Assembly (NCBI RefSeq): GCF_030811595.1
Contig: NZ_JAUSRB010000002.1
Span: forward strand, 4,278,001-4,342,000
Direction: 5' to 3'
Source: Streptosporangium brasiliense
Lineage (GTDB): Bacteria > Actinomycetota > Actinomycetes > Streptosporangiales > Streptosporangiaceae
Length of the DNA: 64,000 nucleotides
Below the pieces are notes generated by a model. It was not told the DNA's origin. It did not search any database and saw nothing but the letters and a program-made list of their open reading frames with translations. The position numbers were made by a program, and so were the translations under genes. Positions 41,624-49,841 of this stretch are shown here, piece after piece (positions within the stretch are counted from its first letter, which is position 1; each line of letters starts with the position of its first letter).

Positions 41624-41693
41624 GACACCGCCCTGGTTATTGGTGGAAGGTCCCTTTGTGACACCTTGTGTCGCACATCCAGGGCGGTGTCGT
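41622..41693 (-). promoter_or_regulatory. 15-bp stem covering the SIR2 start codon
   Basis: ACGACACCGCCCTGG at 41622-41636 is the exact inverse of CCAGGGCGGTGTCGT at 41679-41693, with a 42-nt loop. On the minus-strand mRNA the 3' arm includes AGGGCGG (the only ribosome-site-like sequence) and the first two bases of the SIR2 GTG start. A smaller inner hairpin (GACAC/GTGTC, 41660-41672) lies in the loop. No U-tract follows, so it is more like a translation-blocking element or a palindromic operator than a terminator. Confidence 0.65.
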
Positions 41694-41702
41694 CAAGTCC
41701 CG

Positions 41703-41867
41703 CTAGATTGACGATGTGAATCCGGCGACCGGGCCGGTGTCCTCCTCGCTAAGCAACCGGCGCAGTGCGAGCGCGAGACTGGACTCACCGACTTGGTCGA
41801 GGTCACTCAGCCTTATGTCGGTCACATCGATGAGGTCTGTGCCGAAATCTGTAGCTTGCTCACCCAC
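41703..41867 (-). CDS. fxsA: FxSxx-COOH precursor peptide (FxsA-like)
   Basis: A 54-residue precursor of the FxSxx ribosomal peptide family, a substrate of FxsB radical SAM enzymes. It ends exactly in GFTSSI, so the last five residues are F-T-S-S-I. The leader has the family look, DLIDVTDIRLSDLDQVGESS followed by LALALRRLLSEED. I choose the GTG at 41867 with GGGAG close upstream; an in-frame TTG at 41888 would add seven residues. The dedicated modifying genes are on the other side of the divergent FxsT-type gene (44673-47173). The gene lies 79 bp upstream of the SIR2-STAND pair on the same strand, an arrangement I do not recall being described. Confidence 0.82.
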   Translation of the reverse strand: MGEQATDFGTDLIDVTDIRLSDLDQVGESSLALALRRLLSEEDTGPVAGFTSSI

Positions 41868-42138
41868 CTGGGCTCCCTGGCTCCTCAAACATCTTGACGC
41901 CTACATCCTTCCATGTTATGAAGTCAACTTCGACCGTAGGCTAGACGGGGATGTTTGTAGCTATAAGGGAGTTTTGCTACCTGCGACTGCAGGGACTGAA
42001 GCTCCTTTTTGTATTTCGTTGTCACGAAAGTGTTCCAAGTTAAGCGAGCCGAATAGAAAGTTCTGTCCAACTGGCTTATAAACATTCAGTTAACCCAGCG
42101 CTAGCATGAGCGCAGAATCAGTCAGTGGAGGCGATCGC
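41868..42138. promoter_or_regulatory. AT-rich divergent promoter region, fxsA / fxsT
   Basis: This 271-bp gap is the least GC-rich sequence of the island. It should hold promoters for the leftward fxsA-SIR2-STAND run and the rightward FxsT-type gene. A TATAAA-like element occurs at 42076-42082 and GTTAAC near 42090. No repeats strong enough to name an operator were seen. Confidence 0.45.
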
Positions 42139-44676
42139 GTGTCTGTCGCGCACTCTTCCGGGGCGTCACGGGCGCCGGGACGGTCACCGGACGTATGGGG
42201 CAAGGTCCCGCAGCGGAACAAGAACTTCACCGGCAGAGACGATCTGCTCGAACAGCTGCGCAAGGGAGTCACCGCCGAGGTCACCGCGGTGGTCCCGCAC
42301 GCCCTCCACGGACTGGGCGGCGTCGGCAAGACCCAGGTCGCCATCGAGTACGCCTACCGCTACAGATCCGCCTACGACCTCGTCTGGTGGGTCCCCGCCG
42401 ACCAGCCCGTGCTGGTCCGCTCCTCCCTGGCCGGGCTCGCCCCCTATCTCGGCCTGCCCTCGGCGGCGACCACCGGCATCGAAGACGCGGCCACGGCGGT
42501 GCTCGACGCGCTGCGCCGCGGCGAGCCGTACGACAAGTGGCTGCTGATATTCGACAACGCCGACCAGCCCGAGGACCTCAACGAGATCGTGCCCCGGGGC
42601 CCGGGACACGTCCTGATCACCTCCCGCAACCACCGGTGGCAGGGCGTCGTCGACACCGTCGCCATCGACGTGTTCGGCCGCGAGGAGAGCATCGAGTTCC
42701 TGAGCAAGCGGGTGTCCAAGGCGATGAGCCGCCAGGAGGCGGACCGGCTGGCCGAGGAGCTCGGAGACCTGCCGCTGGCGCTGGAGCAGGCGGGCGCGCT
42801 CCAGGCCGAGACCGGCATGTCCGTCGACGAATACCTGCGGTTGCTCCACGAGCAGACGGCGCTGCTGCTGGCCGAGAGCAAGCCGTCCGACTATCCGGTG
42901 TCGATGACCGCCGCCTGGTCGCTGTCGGTGTCGCAGCTCATCTCCAAGATGCCCGAGGCGGTCGAGCTCCTGCGCTGCTGCGCCTTCTTCGGCCCCGAGC
43001 CCATACCCCGCGACGTGTTCGCGCCGCTGTCGGAGCAGGCCGAGGCCGAGTCCCGGCTCGGCGCGCTGCTGGGAAACCCCATCCTTGTCAGCCGGGCCAT
43101 CCGCGAGCTCGGCCGCTACGCGCTGGTCCGTCTCGACTCCGTCAGCCGCACCATCCAGGTCCACCGGCTGGTCCAGGCCCTCCTGCGCGACGAGCTCAGC
43201 GAGCGCGACAGCACGAGCTTCCGGCACGAGGTGCACCTGCTGCTGGCCGCCGCCGCGCCCGAGGAGCCCGACGACAACACCGCCTGGCCCCGCTACTCCG
43301 AGCTGCTCGGTCACGTGACGCCCGCCCGCGTCGCCCAGAGCCGGGAGCCGCAGGTCCGCCGCTTCGTCCTCGACGTGGTGCGCTACCTCTACTCCTCCGG
43401 AGACTTCAGGTCGGCGCGGGTGCTCGTCGAGGGCCTCCTCGCCCAGTGGCGGGAAGACTCCAGCGACGACGACGAATACGTGCTCTCGGCCCAGCGGCAC
43501 CTCGGCATCGTCGTGCGCGAGCTCGGCGAGTACCAGGCCGCCTATGACCTCAACCGGGTGACGCTCGCCCGCATGCTGGAGGTGCTGGGCCCGGAGCACG
43601 CCGAGACGCTGCTGCTCACCAACAGCTACGGCGCCGACATCCGGGCACGCGGCGAGTTCTCCGCCGCCCTGGAGCACGACAAGGAGTCCCTGCGCCAGCA
43701 CGAGGCGGTGTTCGGGCCCGACCACCGGCGGACGCTGCGCGCGATGAACAACCTGAGCATCGACTATCTCCTGCTCGGCGACTACACCGCGACCCGCCAG
43801 CTGCTCGAGCGGACCTACATGGTGCAGAGCAGGGCCGGCTCCGGCTCCAGCAAGCAGAACATCCTCGCCTTCCGCAACGGCCTCGCCCGGGTGGTGCGGC
43901 TGAGCGGCGAATACTTCGAGGCCTGCGACCTGGGCGAGGACGCCCTGGAGTACGGCCTGCAGGAGCTCGGCGCCGACCATCCCTGGACGCTGCGCACCGC
44001 CAAGGACCTGTCCATCGCCAAGCGCCGGGCCGGAGCGATCGACGAGGCGCTGGAGCTGGCGGAGAGCACCTTCGAGCGGCAGGAGCGCATCTTCGGCCGG
44101 GACCACCCCGACACCCTCGCGGCGGCCCTGTGCCTGGCCAACGCGCTGCGGGCCGGCGGGCGCACCGGCGAGGCCCTCGACCTCCTCCGTGACACCTCCA
44201 CCCGCTACCCGGCGATGTACGGCGAGGACCACCCCTTCAACTACGGGTGCGCCACCAACCTCGCGCTGCTGCTACGGGTCCACGGAGACGCCGAGCAGGC
44301 CCGGCAGCTCGACGAGATATCGCTGGAAGGACTCAACCGGACGCTCGGCGTGGACCACCACTACTCGCTGACCTGCGCCATCAATCTCGCCAGCGACCTC
44401 GCGGTCCTCGGCGACAGCGCCGCCGCGCTCGTCATGAGCCAGGACACCCTCGTCCGGCTGCGCGAGGTCCTCGGCGTCGACCACCCGCTGACCCTGGCCT
44501 GCGCCACCAACCTGGTCCAGGACCTGCGGGCGGAGCGGAGGGACGACGAGGCGGACGTCCTGTGGGCCGACACCTTCGAGCGCTACCACCGGGTGCTGGG
44601 GCAGAACCACCCCGACGTCATCGTGGCGGCCCGCAACGACCGCCTCGACTTCGACTTCGACCCGCCGGCGATCTAG
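42139..44676 (+). CDS. fxsT: FxSxx-system NB-ARC/TPR protein (FxsT-like)
   Basis: An 845-residue STAND-type protein. I prefer the GTG at 42139, which has GGAGG 8 nt upstream; an ATG at 42106 has none. Walker A is GLGGVGKTQ at 58-66, Walker B is LLIFDNAD, and the GLPL-type motif reads GDLPLALEQAG. The C-terminal half is a long array of about ten tetratricopeptide repeats, including LGPEHAETLLLTNSYG, FGPDHRRTLRAMNNLS, LGVDHHYSLTCAINLAS and LGQNHPDVIVAARN. Proteins of this build accompany FxSxx precursors and are thought to be regulatory. It is divergent from the FxSxx peptide and converges, with a 4-nt overlap, on the HExxH gene. Confidence 0.85.
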   Translation: MSVAHSSGASRAPGRSPDVWGKVPQRNKNFTGRDDLLEQLRKGVTAEVTAVVPHALHGLGGVGKTQVAIEYAYRYRSAYDLVWWVPADQPVLVRSSLAGLAPYLGLPSAATTGIEDAATAVLDALRRGEPYDKWLLIFDNADQPEDLNEIVPRGPGHVLITSRNHRWQGVVDTVAIDVFGREESIEFLSKRVSKAMSRQEADRLAEELGDLPLALEQAGALQAETGMSVDEYLRLLHEQTALLLAESKPSDYPVSMTAAWSLSVSQLISKMPEAVELLRCCAFFGPEPIPRDVFAPLSEQAEAESRLGALLGNPILVSRAIRELGRYALVRLDSVSRTIQVHRLVQALLRDELSERDSTSFRHEVHLLLAAAAPEEPDDNTAWPRYSELLGHVTPARVAQSREPQVRRFVLDVVRYLYSSGDFRSARVLVEGLLAQWREDSSDDDEYVLSAQRHLGIVVRELGEYQAAYDLNRVTLARMLEVLGPEHAETLLLTNSYGADIRARGEFSAALEHDKESLRQHEAVFGPDHRRTLRAMNNLSIDYLLLGDYTATRQLLERTYMVQSRAGSGSSKQNILAFRNGLARVVRLSGEYFEACDLGEDALEYGLQELGADHPWTLRTAKDLSIAKRRAGAIDEALELAESTFERQERIFGRDHPDTLAAALCLANALRAGGRTGEALDLLRDTSTRYPAMYGEDHPFNYGCATNLALLLRVHGDAEQARQLDEISLEGLNRTLGVDHHYSLTCAINLASDLAVLGDSAAALVMSQDTLVRLREVLGVDHPLTLACATNLVQDLRAERRDDEADVLWADTFERYHRVLGQNHPDVIVAARNDRLDFDFDPPAI

Positions 44677-45977
44677 CCGTTGCGCTCGACCCACCGGTCG
44701 TGATGGCGCCGGCCCGCCTCGCGGGCCAGCGCCAGGGCCTCGGCCGGGACGGGCTCGGCCGCGCACCCGTCCAGCCGGGCGACCATGCCGGCCAGGAAGA
44801 TCTCTCCCGCCGCGGTCAGCCGCCCGCTGCCCTCCAGCGTCCCGCAGACCATGCGCGCCGCCTCGCGCCACTGCGCGAACTCGGCGCTCGCCAGGACGGC
44901 GGCCTTGCCGCTCTCGTGCGCGCGCTGGCGCCGCCAGAACTCGGTGACGCCGAGGTAGGCGTAGGCCCCCTGGAGCAGCCCGCCCAGCGGCCGGGGGTCG
45001 TCGCGCCAGGGCGCGTAGTGCCGGGAGCCGTCGTCGGGCAGCAGCATCGTGACGACGTCGAGCAGGGCCGAGAGCTTGGCGTGCTGGATCTCGTGGGCGA
45101 GCGTCACCGCGAGCGAGCATCCGTCCAGCGGCTCCGACAGCGCCACGCAGCCGAAGGTCTCGCGGGAGGACGCGCTCGACTGCCCCCCGCTCTCGGGGGC
45201 CATCGGCGCGAACACGGAGGCCACCGTGGCGGTCTCGTCGGCCACCGTCGTATGGTGCCGGACGAGCAGCTCCCAGGCCGAGTCCAGGGTGGACTGCCAG
45301 TACGACACCTGCGTCGGGCCGAGCCGGCCGCTCAGGTCGGCCGAGCCCGGCATGCGGTAGGGGTCGAGGTCGTCGACCAGCACCCGCAGGCGCCTGCCGC
45401 CGGACTCGGACTCCAGCGCCCGCAGGGGCAGCCACCCGGGCGTCTCGGCGCCGGACGGGGAGATCTCGATCCGGAAGCCCTCCGCCGTGACCTCTGCCCC
45501 GCCCCCGGCGCACCGGACCGTCGCGGCGGCGGCGCCGCCGGGCAGGAGGACCTGCCCCACCGAGGGGAGGGTGAGGACCGCGTCCGTCACGGGCACCTCG
45601 ACCGTGCAGGCCGTACCGGCCCGCAGCGCGGCGGCGGCGGCCAGCGCCCCGAGCTGTCCGGGCACGGCCGGGCCGCCGGACTCCGACAGCCTCCTGACGG
45701 TGTGCCGGGCCCACGCCCCGACCGACGGGTAGCGCAGCACCGCGTCGACGGCCTCCGGATGTCCGGCCTGGAGGGCCGTGAGGATGTCGTAGCCGCGGCG
45801 CGCGGCGTCCGCCTGGGGATGCCCGGCCGCCCGCGCGGTGTCCACGACCCCGCGCACGAGCAGCACGTGCTTGCTGTACTGGGTGGCCGCGAGCAGGCGC
45901 GCCGCGGCCGCGCCCCCCGCGCCCGCCGACAGCTCGGAGAAGGTGTCCGCCGGAATCCGGTGCTCGCGGAGGTTCAT
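44673..45977 (-). CDS. HExxH-motif protein of the FxSxx system
   Basis: A 434-residue protein with the zinc-type motif VTLAHEIQHA, HEIQH at 295-299. Such HExxH proteins are regularly encoded beside FxsB and have been proposed to act as peptide beta-hydroxylases or peptidases on the precursor; I do not settle which. The N-terminal half is Ala-rich and helical. The region after HEIQH (DVVTMLLPDDGSRHYAPWRDDPRPL) is typical of the group and may supply a further ligand. The start overlaps the FxsB stop as ATGA, so both are made together. Its stop overlaps that of the convergent FxsT-type gene. Confidence 0.82.
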   Translation of the reverse strand: MNLREHRIPADTFSELSAGAGGAAAARLLAATQYSKHVLLVRGVVDTARAAGHPQADAARRGYDILTALQAGHPEAVDAVLRYPSVGAWARHTVRRLSESGGPAVPGQLGALAAAAALRAGTACTVEVPVTDAVLTLPSVGQVLLPGGAAAATVRCAGGGAEVTAEGFRIEISPSGAETPGWLPLRALESESGGRRLRVLVDDLDPYRMPGSADLSGRLGPTQVSYWQSTLDSAWELLVRHHTTVADETATVASVFAPMAPESGGQSSASSRETFGCVALSEPLDGCSLAVTLAHEIQHAKLSALLDVVTMLLPDDGSRHYAPWRDDPRPLGGLLQGAYAYLGVTEFWRRQRAHESGKAAVLASAEFAQWREAARMVCGTLEGSGRLTAAGEIFLAGMVARLDGCAAEPVPAEALALAREAGRRHHDRWVERNG

Positions 45978-47173
45978 CGGGATCCTTTCAGCGTGGACAC
46001 ATCAGTTGCGACGGCTCGCCTGATGTGGGTGATGAGGCGCAGGAGGTCGGGACTGTAGACCGAGGGGTTGGCGAAGCCGCTGCCGGCGCGGTAGCGGTGG
46101 GCGTAGAGGCCGCCGCCGCACACGCGGGCCACCGGACAGGCCGCGCACTGCGGCGCCAGGGCCAGCTCGCCGATCTGGCGCGCGGCGACGGAGGGGAGCG
46201 TCAGCGCCGCGTCGAAGGGGTCACGGGTGACGTGCAGCCCGGTGGAGGCCGCGCCGTCGTAGGCGGACTTGAGGATGTCGGACTGCTCGATCCCGCCGTC
46301 GGTCTCGACGACCACCGTCCCCACCGGGGAGAGCCCCACCTGCTCGTTGGCGGAGGCTCCGCCCAGCAGCAGGTGCATGATCTCGCCGAAGAGCCGGACC
46401 CGGGTCTGCGGGCGGGGAGATCCGTACCACCGGTCGAAGACGGCGATCAGCCAGTCGGCGTACGGCGTGGCGTCCGAGCCCGGCACGCGGCCGGGCGGGG
46501 GAGCGGACCAGTTGCCGTGGGGGAGGAGGAAATCCACGGCCGGCGGATCGAAAGCGACAAGCGCCTCATAGGTCGCGATCGGGTCGTTGCGCAGGTCGAC
46601 GGCGCACAGCAGCCCGGCGAACAGGTGCCGGAAGGGGGCGGAGGACAGGCGGCCCAGGGCGGCGGCGACCGCCGCGTGGCTGCCCTCGCCGTTGGGGCGC
46701 CGCCTGCTCCTGTCGTGCATCTGCGCGTCGCCGTCGAGGCTGACCCCGACCCGCACGTCCAGCTCGTCGAAGAGCCGGAGGTAGGCGGTGTCGAGCAGAG
46801 TCGCGTTGGTCTGGAGGCTGACGTCGACGCGGCTGCCGGGGCCGACCGCGGAACGGATCGAGGAGACCGCCTCCCGGATCGGCTCCCGGCCGGCGAGCAG
46901 CGGCTCGCCGCCGTGCAGGATCACCTCGACCGAGGGCAGCGCGTGCGCGTGGACGTGCTCGGCGATCCGGGCGGCGACCGCGGCCACGATCTCCGGGGAC
47001 ATCTGGCGGGGACGCGAGCGCCAGCTCTGGTCCGCCATCTCGTACATGTAGCAGTAGTCGCACGCGAGGTCGCACCGGCTGTGGATCTTGAGGATGAACT
47101 GCCGGAACGGGGTGGGGCGCCAGCCACCCGCCATCAGCTCCGTCACGTCGAGGGTGGACGGCCATTCGGGCAC
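45974..47173 (-). CDS. fxsB: FxsB family radical SAM/SPASM protein
   Basis: A 399-residue radical S-adenosylmethionine enzyme that modifies the FxSxx peptide, forming a cross-link or similar C-H functionalisation. The GTG at 47173 follows GGAGG by about 8 nt and starts VPEWPSTLDV; the upstream frame is not credible. The [4Fe-4S] motif CDLACDYC has Cys at 34, 38 and 41. The GGEP-like HGGEPLLAG and the SPASM Cys cluster CAACPVARVCGGG near the C-terminus are clear. Order and overlap (FxsB then HExxH, ATGA) match the known FxSxx maturation pair. The precursor at 41703 is the likely substrate. Confidence 0.9.
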   Translation of the reverse strand: MPEWPSTLDVTELMAGGWRPTPFRQFILKIHSRCDLACDYCYMYEMADQSWRSRPRQMSPEIVAAVAARIAEHVHAHALPSVEVILHGGEPLLAGREPIREAVSSIRSAVGPGSRVDVSLQTNATLLDTAYLRLFDELDVRVGVSLDGDAQMHDRSRRRPNGEGSHAAVAAALGRLSSAPFRHLFAGLLCAVDLRNDPIATYEALVAFDPPAVDFLLPHGNWSAPPPGRVPGSDATPYADWLIAVFDRWYGSPRPQTRVRLFGEIMHLLLGGASANEQVGLSPVGTVVVETDGGIEQSDILKSAYDGAASTGLHVTRDPFDAALTLPSVAARQIGELALAPQCAACPVARVCGGGLYAHRYRAGSGFANPSVYSPDLLRLITHIRRAVATDVSTLKGSR

Positions 47174-47290
47174 AGACGAGCCTCCACGCTGAGACCGGAT
47201 GTGTAACCCGCCGTGACGGGAGAGATCAGCATAGCGAAGCCCTCCCGGCGTTCCCGGTATTTCGCCGATGCCGCTCCCCGGCCCCGTCCG

Positions 47291-47352
47291 GCGGCGGTGT
47301 GGCCGCTCCGGGTGGCGCGACGGGCCTGCGGCGGTGTGGCCGGTCCGGGTGG
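47291..47352. repeat. 25-bp direct repeat upstream of fxsB
   Basis: GCGGCGGTGTGGCCGCTCCG plus GGTGG at 47291-47315 is repeated at 47328-47352 with one mismatch, a 37-bp period. It lies between the end of the NAD kinase gene and the FxsB start, within the likely FxsB promoter region. A regulator site is possible. Confidence 0.5.
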
Positions 47353-47382
47353 GACGGCCGGTCTGGACGGGACGGTTGGTCG

Positions 47383-48246
47383 CTAGTCGACCTCTGCGCT
47401 GCCGTTCACGCGGAGCTTGCGGCGGGCGCGCTCGTAGAAGCTCGTGGTGCCCAGCCGCACGACCCAGGCGAAGGCGCGGATCGCGGTGACGGTGACCTGG
47501 TCGCCGGGCGACAGATGGGCGCCGATCGCCCCGTCCACCTCCATCGCCAGCCGGCCGCTGGTCGGGAGGACCTCCAGGTCGACCCGCTCGTCGGCGGAGA
47601 GCACCAGGGCCCGGTTGAACGCCGAGTGGGCCGCCGCGGGCACGACCAGGAACCCCTCGACCGTCGGGGAGACGATCGGGCCGCCTGCGGAGAAGCTGTA
47701 GGCGGTCGACCCCGTGGGGGTCGCGACGATGACGGCGTCGGCCGCGTAGCGGACGAAGGGGTGCCTCTCCACCGTGATCGCCACCGCCGACAGCCCGTCG
47801 CCGGGGGTGCGCACCAGGGCGATGTCGTTGAAGGCGGTCACCGTCTCGCCCGAGGGCAGGGTGACCCGTACCGCCATGCGGGGCTCGACGGTGTAGTGGT
47901 GGTTGTCGATGGCCGACAGTGCGGAGGACAGTTCGTCGACGTCGATCTCGGCGAGGAAGCCCAGCTTGCCGAGGTTCACGCCGAGGATGGGGGTGGGCCG
48001 CCCGGCGATGAGCCGCATGGTGCGCAGCATGGTGCCGTCGCCCCCCAGGCTGACGAGCAGGTCGGCACGGTCCACCAGGGTCTCGACGTCGACCGGCACC
48101 GCGCTGCAGTCGATGCGCCCGACCTCGTCGGGCAGGCCGTACACGGTCACGCCGTGCAGGCGGGCCCACTCCACGATCGTGTCGATGGCCACCTTGGAGT
48201 CACGTTGCGGGTGCAGCACCAGCCCCACCGTTTCGACCATCCCCAT
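47383..48246 (-). CDS. nadK: NAD kinase
   Basis: A 287-residue ATP-NAD kinase, which makes NADP from NAD. The ATG at 48246 (or 48240) gives MGMVETVGLVLHPQRD. Signatures are complete: SLGGDGTMLRTMRL (GGDG), LGVNLGKLGFLAE, the NE/D-type block FNDIALVRTPGDG, TPTGSTAYSFSAGGPIV and the C-terminal DGAIGAHLSPGDQV. It is full length. It follows the HExxH/FxsB pair on the same strand; the neighbour upstream is a small conserved protein. The proximity to a SIR2 NADase is noted but has no demonstrated link. Confidence 0.93.
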   Translation of the reverse strand: MGMVETVGLVLHPQRDSKVAIDTIVEWARLHGVTVYGLPDEVGRIDCSAVPVDVETLVDRADLLVSLGGDGTMLRTMRLIAGRPTPILGVNLGKLGFLAEIDVDELSSALSAIDNHHYTVEPRMAVRVTLPSGETVTAFNDIALVRTPGDGLSAVAITVERHPFVRYAADAVIVATPTGSTAYSFSAGGPIVSPTVEGFLVVPAAAHSAFNRALVLSADERVDLEVLPTSGRLAMEVDGAIGAHLSPGDQVTVTAIRAFAWVVRLGTTSFYERARRKLRVNGSAEVD

Positions 48247-48311
48247 GCCGCCACTGTACGGCGCGCCGCCGGGTGCCGGTCCCCCCGCCCGGACCGTACC
48301 GGCGGCCGGTC

Positions 48312-48710
48312 TCAGCTCTGGCGTTCCGCCTTCATCCGCGCCTCGTAGATATGGCGGCGGCCGCCGGCCAGCTCGTCCCTGATCCGCTTCTCCAGCCCGG
48401 CGAAGAAGCGGTAGTAGCCGTCGTCGTACTCCTCCACGATCTGGAAGGTCCACCGGTCGGGCAGCACGTTGCGGCCGATCAGCTCGTCGGCCACGACGTC
48501 GGCCAGGTCGCTGTGGCCCGCGGCGCGCAGCAGCTCCACGGCCCGGTCGAGCTGCAGGTCGGCATGGCCGGTGAGCTGGTGGAAGGAGTAGAGGTGGCCG
48601 CGGGCCCGCTCCGTCGTCTCCAGTGCCTCGGAGAGCCTGCCCAGCGCTTCGGCGGTCGTGTCGTCGATGTCGGGAGCCGAGCGTTCGGCCGTCCGTCCGT
48701 CAATGGTCAC
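48312..48710 (-). CDS. Small conserved hypothetical protein
   Basis: A 132-residue helical protein with AGGAGG just before the GTG start. The sequence TAEALGRLSEALETTERARGHLYSFHQLTG and AVELLRAAGHSDLADVVADELIG, then TFQIVEEYDDGYYRFFAGLE, suggests a soluble four-helix bundle with an aromatic cluster. I do not recognise a named family. It lies upstream of NAD kinase on the same strand (66 bp) and may be co-transcribed. Confidence 0.6.
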   Translation of the reverse strand: MTIDGRTAERSAPDIDDTTAEALGRLSEALETTERARGHLYSFHQLTGHADLQLDRAVELLRAAGHSDLADVVADELIGRNVLPDRWTFQIVEEYDDGYYRFFAGLEKRIRDELAGGRRHIYEARMKAERQS

Positions 48711-49105
48711 ATGCCCTCCTCAGAACGGCCCCCGCCGATCCGGGCAGGGGCACGGCCTCGGTGGTCGCGGGCCGGACAGGCCCGCCCGGCCCGCGACCAC
48801 CGGGACCGGACTCGGTCACCGCCGCCTTCCGGTCTCCAAGCTGCGGAAACCTCTGTCTACCCACGCTGGGGGCAGTGAATCGCCGGAGCCGGGCGCGGCC
48901 GCGGCGACCGGCGGCCACGGCCCGCCCGCGCGGGGCCCGCGGAGTTCTCCCTCGTGCTGACTGGCCGTGCGACACCACGGCCCGCCCGCGCGGGGGCCGT
49001 GCGCGGGGCCCGGGGGAACACCCCGGCCGTCGCGATCGTTCTTCTATGTGTCACTCCCCTCTCCGCGGGCACATGTCCGGCAGCCGAGCACTGGGAGCGT
49101 GGATC
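48711..49105. other. Intergenic region with a GC direct repeat
   Basis: This gap separates the minus-strand small protein from the plus-strand GlsB-type gene. It contains CCACGGCCCGCCCGCGCGGG plus G at 48915-48935 and again at 48975-48995 (60-bp period). Promoters in both directions are expected. No gene is credible. Confidence 0.5.
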
Positions 49106-49378
49106 ATGACAGTCACCGGCATCATCACCGCCATCGTCATCGGAGCGATCATCGGCGCCCTGGGCCGTCTGGTCGTGCCGGGACGGCAGAGCATCCCGAT
49201 CTGGCTCACCGTCGTGATCGGCATCATCGCGGCCCTCATCGGCACCGCGATCGCCGGCGCGCTGGGGGTGGGCGTCACGCGGGGAATCGACTGGATCGAG
49301 CTGGCCATCCAGGTCGTCCTGGCCGCCGTGGGCGTCTTCCTGGCGGCCAGCATGTACAGCAGACGCGGGCTCCGCTAG
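49106..49378 (+). CDS. GlsB/YeaQ/YmgE family membrane protein
   Basis: A 90-residue membrane protein of the stress-associated GlsB/YeaQ/YmgE family. The ATG at 49106 has GGGAG 9 nt upstream. Three hydrophobic, Gly/Ile-rich segments are seen: ITAIVIGAIIGALGRLVVPG (with the family's RLVxPG motif), IWLTVVIGIIAALIGTAIAG and IQVVLAAVGVFLAASMYS. It lacks any enzymatic motif. Members are common in actinomycetes and are often induced by stress. A strong inverted repeat follows at 49423. Confidence 0.85.
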   Translation: MTVTGIITAIVIGAIIGALGRLVVPGRQSIPIWLTVVIGIIAALIGTAIAGALGVGVTRGIDWIELAIQVVLAAVGVFLAASMYSRRGLR

Positions 49379-49422
49379 CCGTGTCGACCGCGGGTGTCGT
49401 CGACGGCAGAGCCTGATCGACA

Positions 49423-49483
49423 GCGGAGACCTCCGTACGCGCCGAAGGAGCCTGGACTCCACACCGCGTACGGAGGTCTCCGC
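49423..49483 (+). terminator. Strong 19-bp inverted repeat, terminator-like
   Basis: GCGGAGACCTCCGTACGCG at 49423-49441 is the perfect inverse of 49465-49483, with a 23-nt loop that itself holds a GGAG/CTCC hairpin. It lies 45 bp after the GlsB-type stop and is followed by GTTTCC. It should end the transcript, and may also insulate the encapsulin promoter. Confidence 0.7.
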
Positions 49484-49841
49484 GTTTCCGCGTCCCGGCC
49501 GGGCGGGACCGGTCCGGGCCGGAGAAGAAGACGGATCGCCGGGAAGGCCGCAGACGGGCATGGCCTCCGCAGCAACCGACAAAACTCAGTTATTAACTCC
49601 TATTCTGTCATTTCATGGTAATAGCGATATTCGCTTTTTACTGAATTATTTTTAATGCTTGACAGGCCATTTAATTGAACTCCAAAATTGGTCCTGTTCG
49701 CGATGACGGTCCGTGTCCGGATTCCGTTCCAGGAGTGGGAAAACCTGCGGATCCGGTGACGGTTGATCCGGCGAATTCCCATTTCCCGATTCAAACCTTC
49801 AGTTCCTCCCTTTCGACACGAGTGCAGACAGGTGGTGGGTT
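49484..49841. other. AT-rich region upstream of the encapsulin gene
   Basis: From about 49580 to 49700 the base composition falls far below the genome level, with runs such as TTTTTACTGAATTATTTTTA. It contains an AGCGA-TAT-TCGCT inverted repeat (49623-49635) and the promoter-like element at 49659. No ORF in it is credible. Confidence 0.5.
49659..49688 (+). promoter_or_regulatory. Candidate promoter of the encapsulin operon
   Basis: TTGACA at 49659-49664 is an exact -35 hexamer and, after 18 bp, CAAAAT at 49683-49688 is a 4/6 match to the -10. It would give a leader of about 150 nt before the GTG at 49842. Confidence 0.4.

Noticed and set aside
41622..41693. Interpreting the 15-bp stem as a simple terminator of fxsA
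   Set aside because: No U-tract follows on the minus strand, and the stem overlaps the SIR2 start codon. A terminator or attenuator role is not excluded but is not the simplest reading.
47174..48169. N-terminal extension of the FxsB frame by about 330 codons
   Set aside because: The extension is antisense-like low-complexity sequence over the NAD kinase gene; the GTG at 47173 has a good ribosome site and the right family length.
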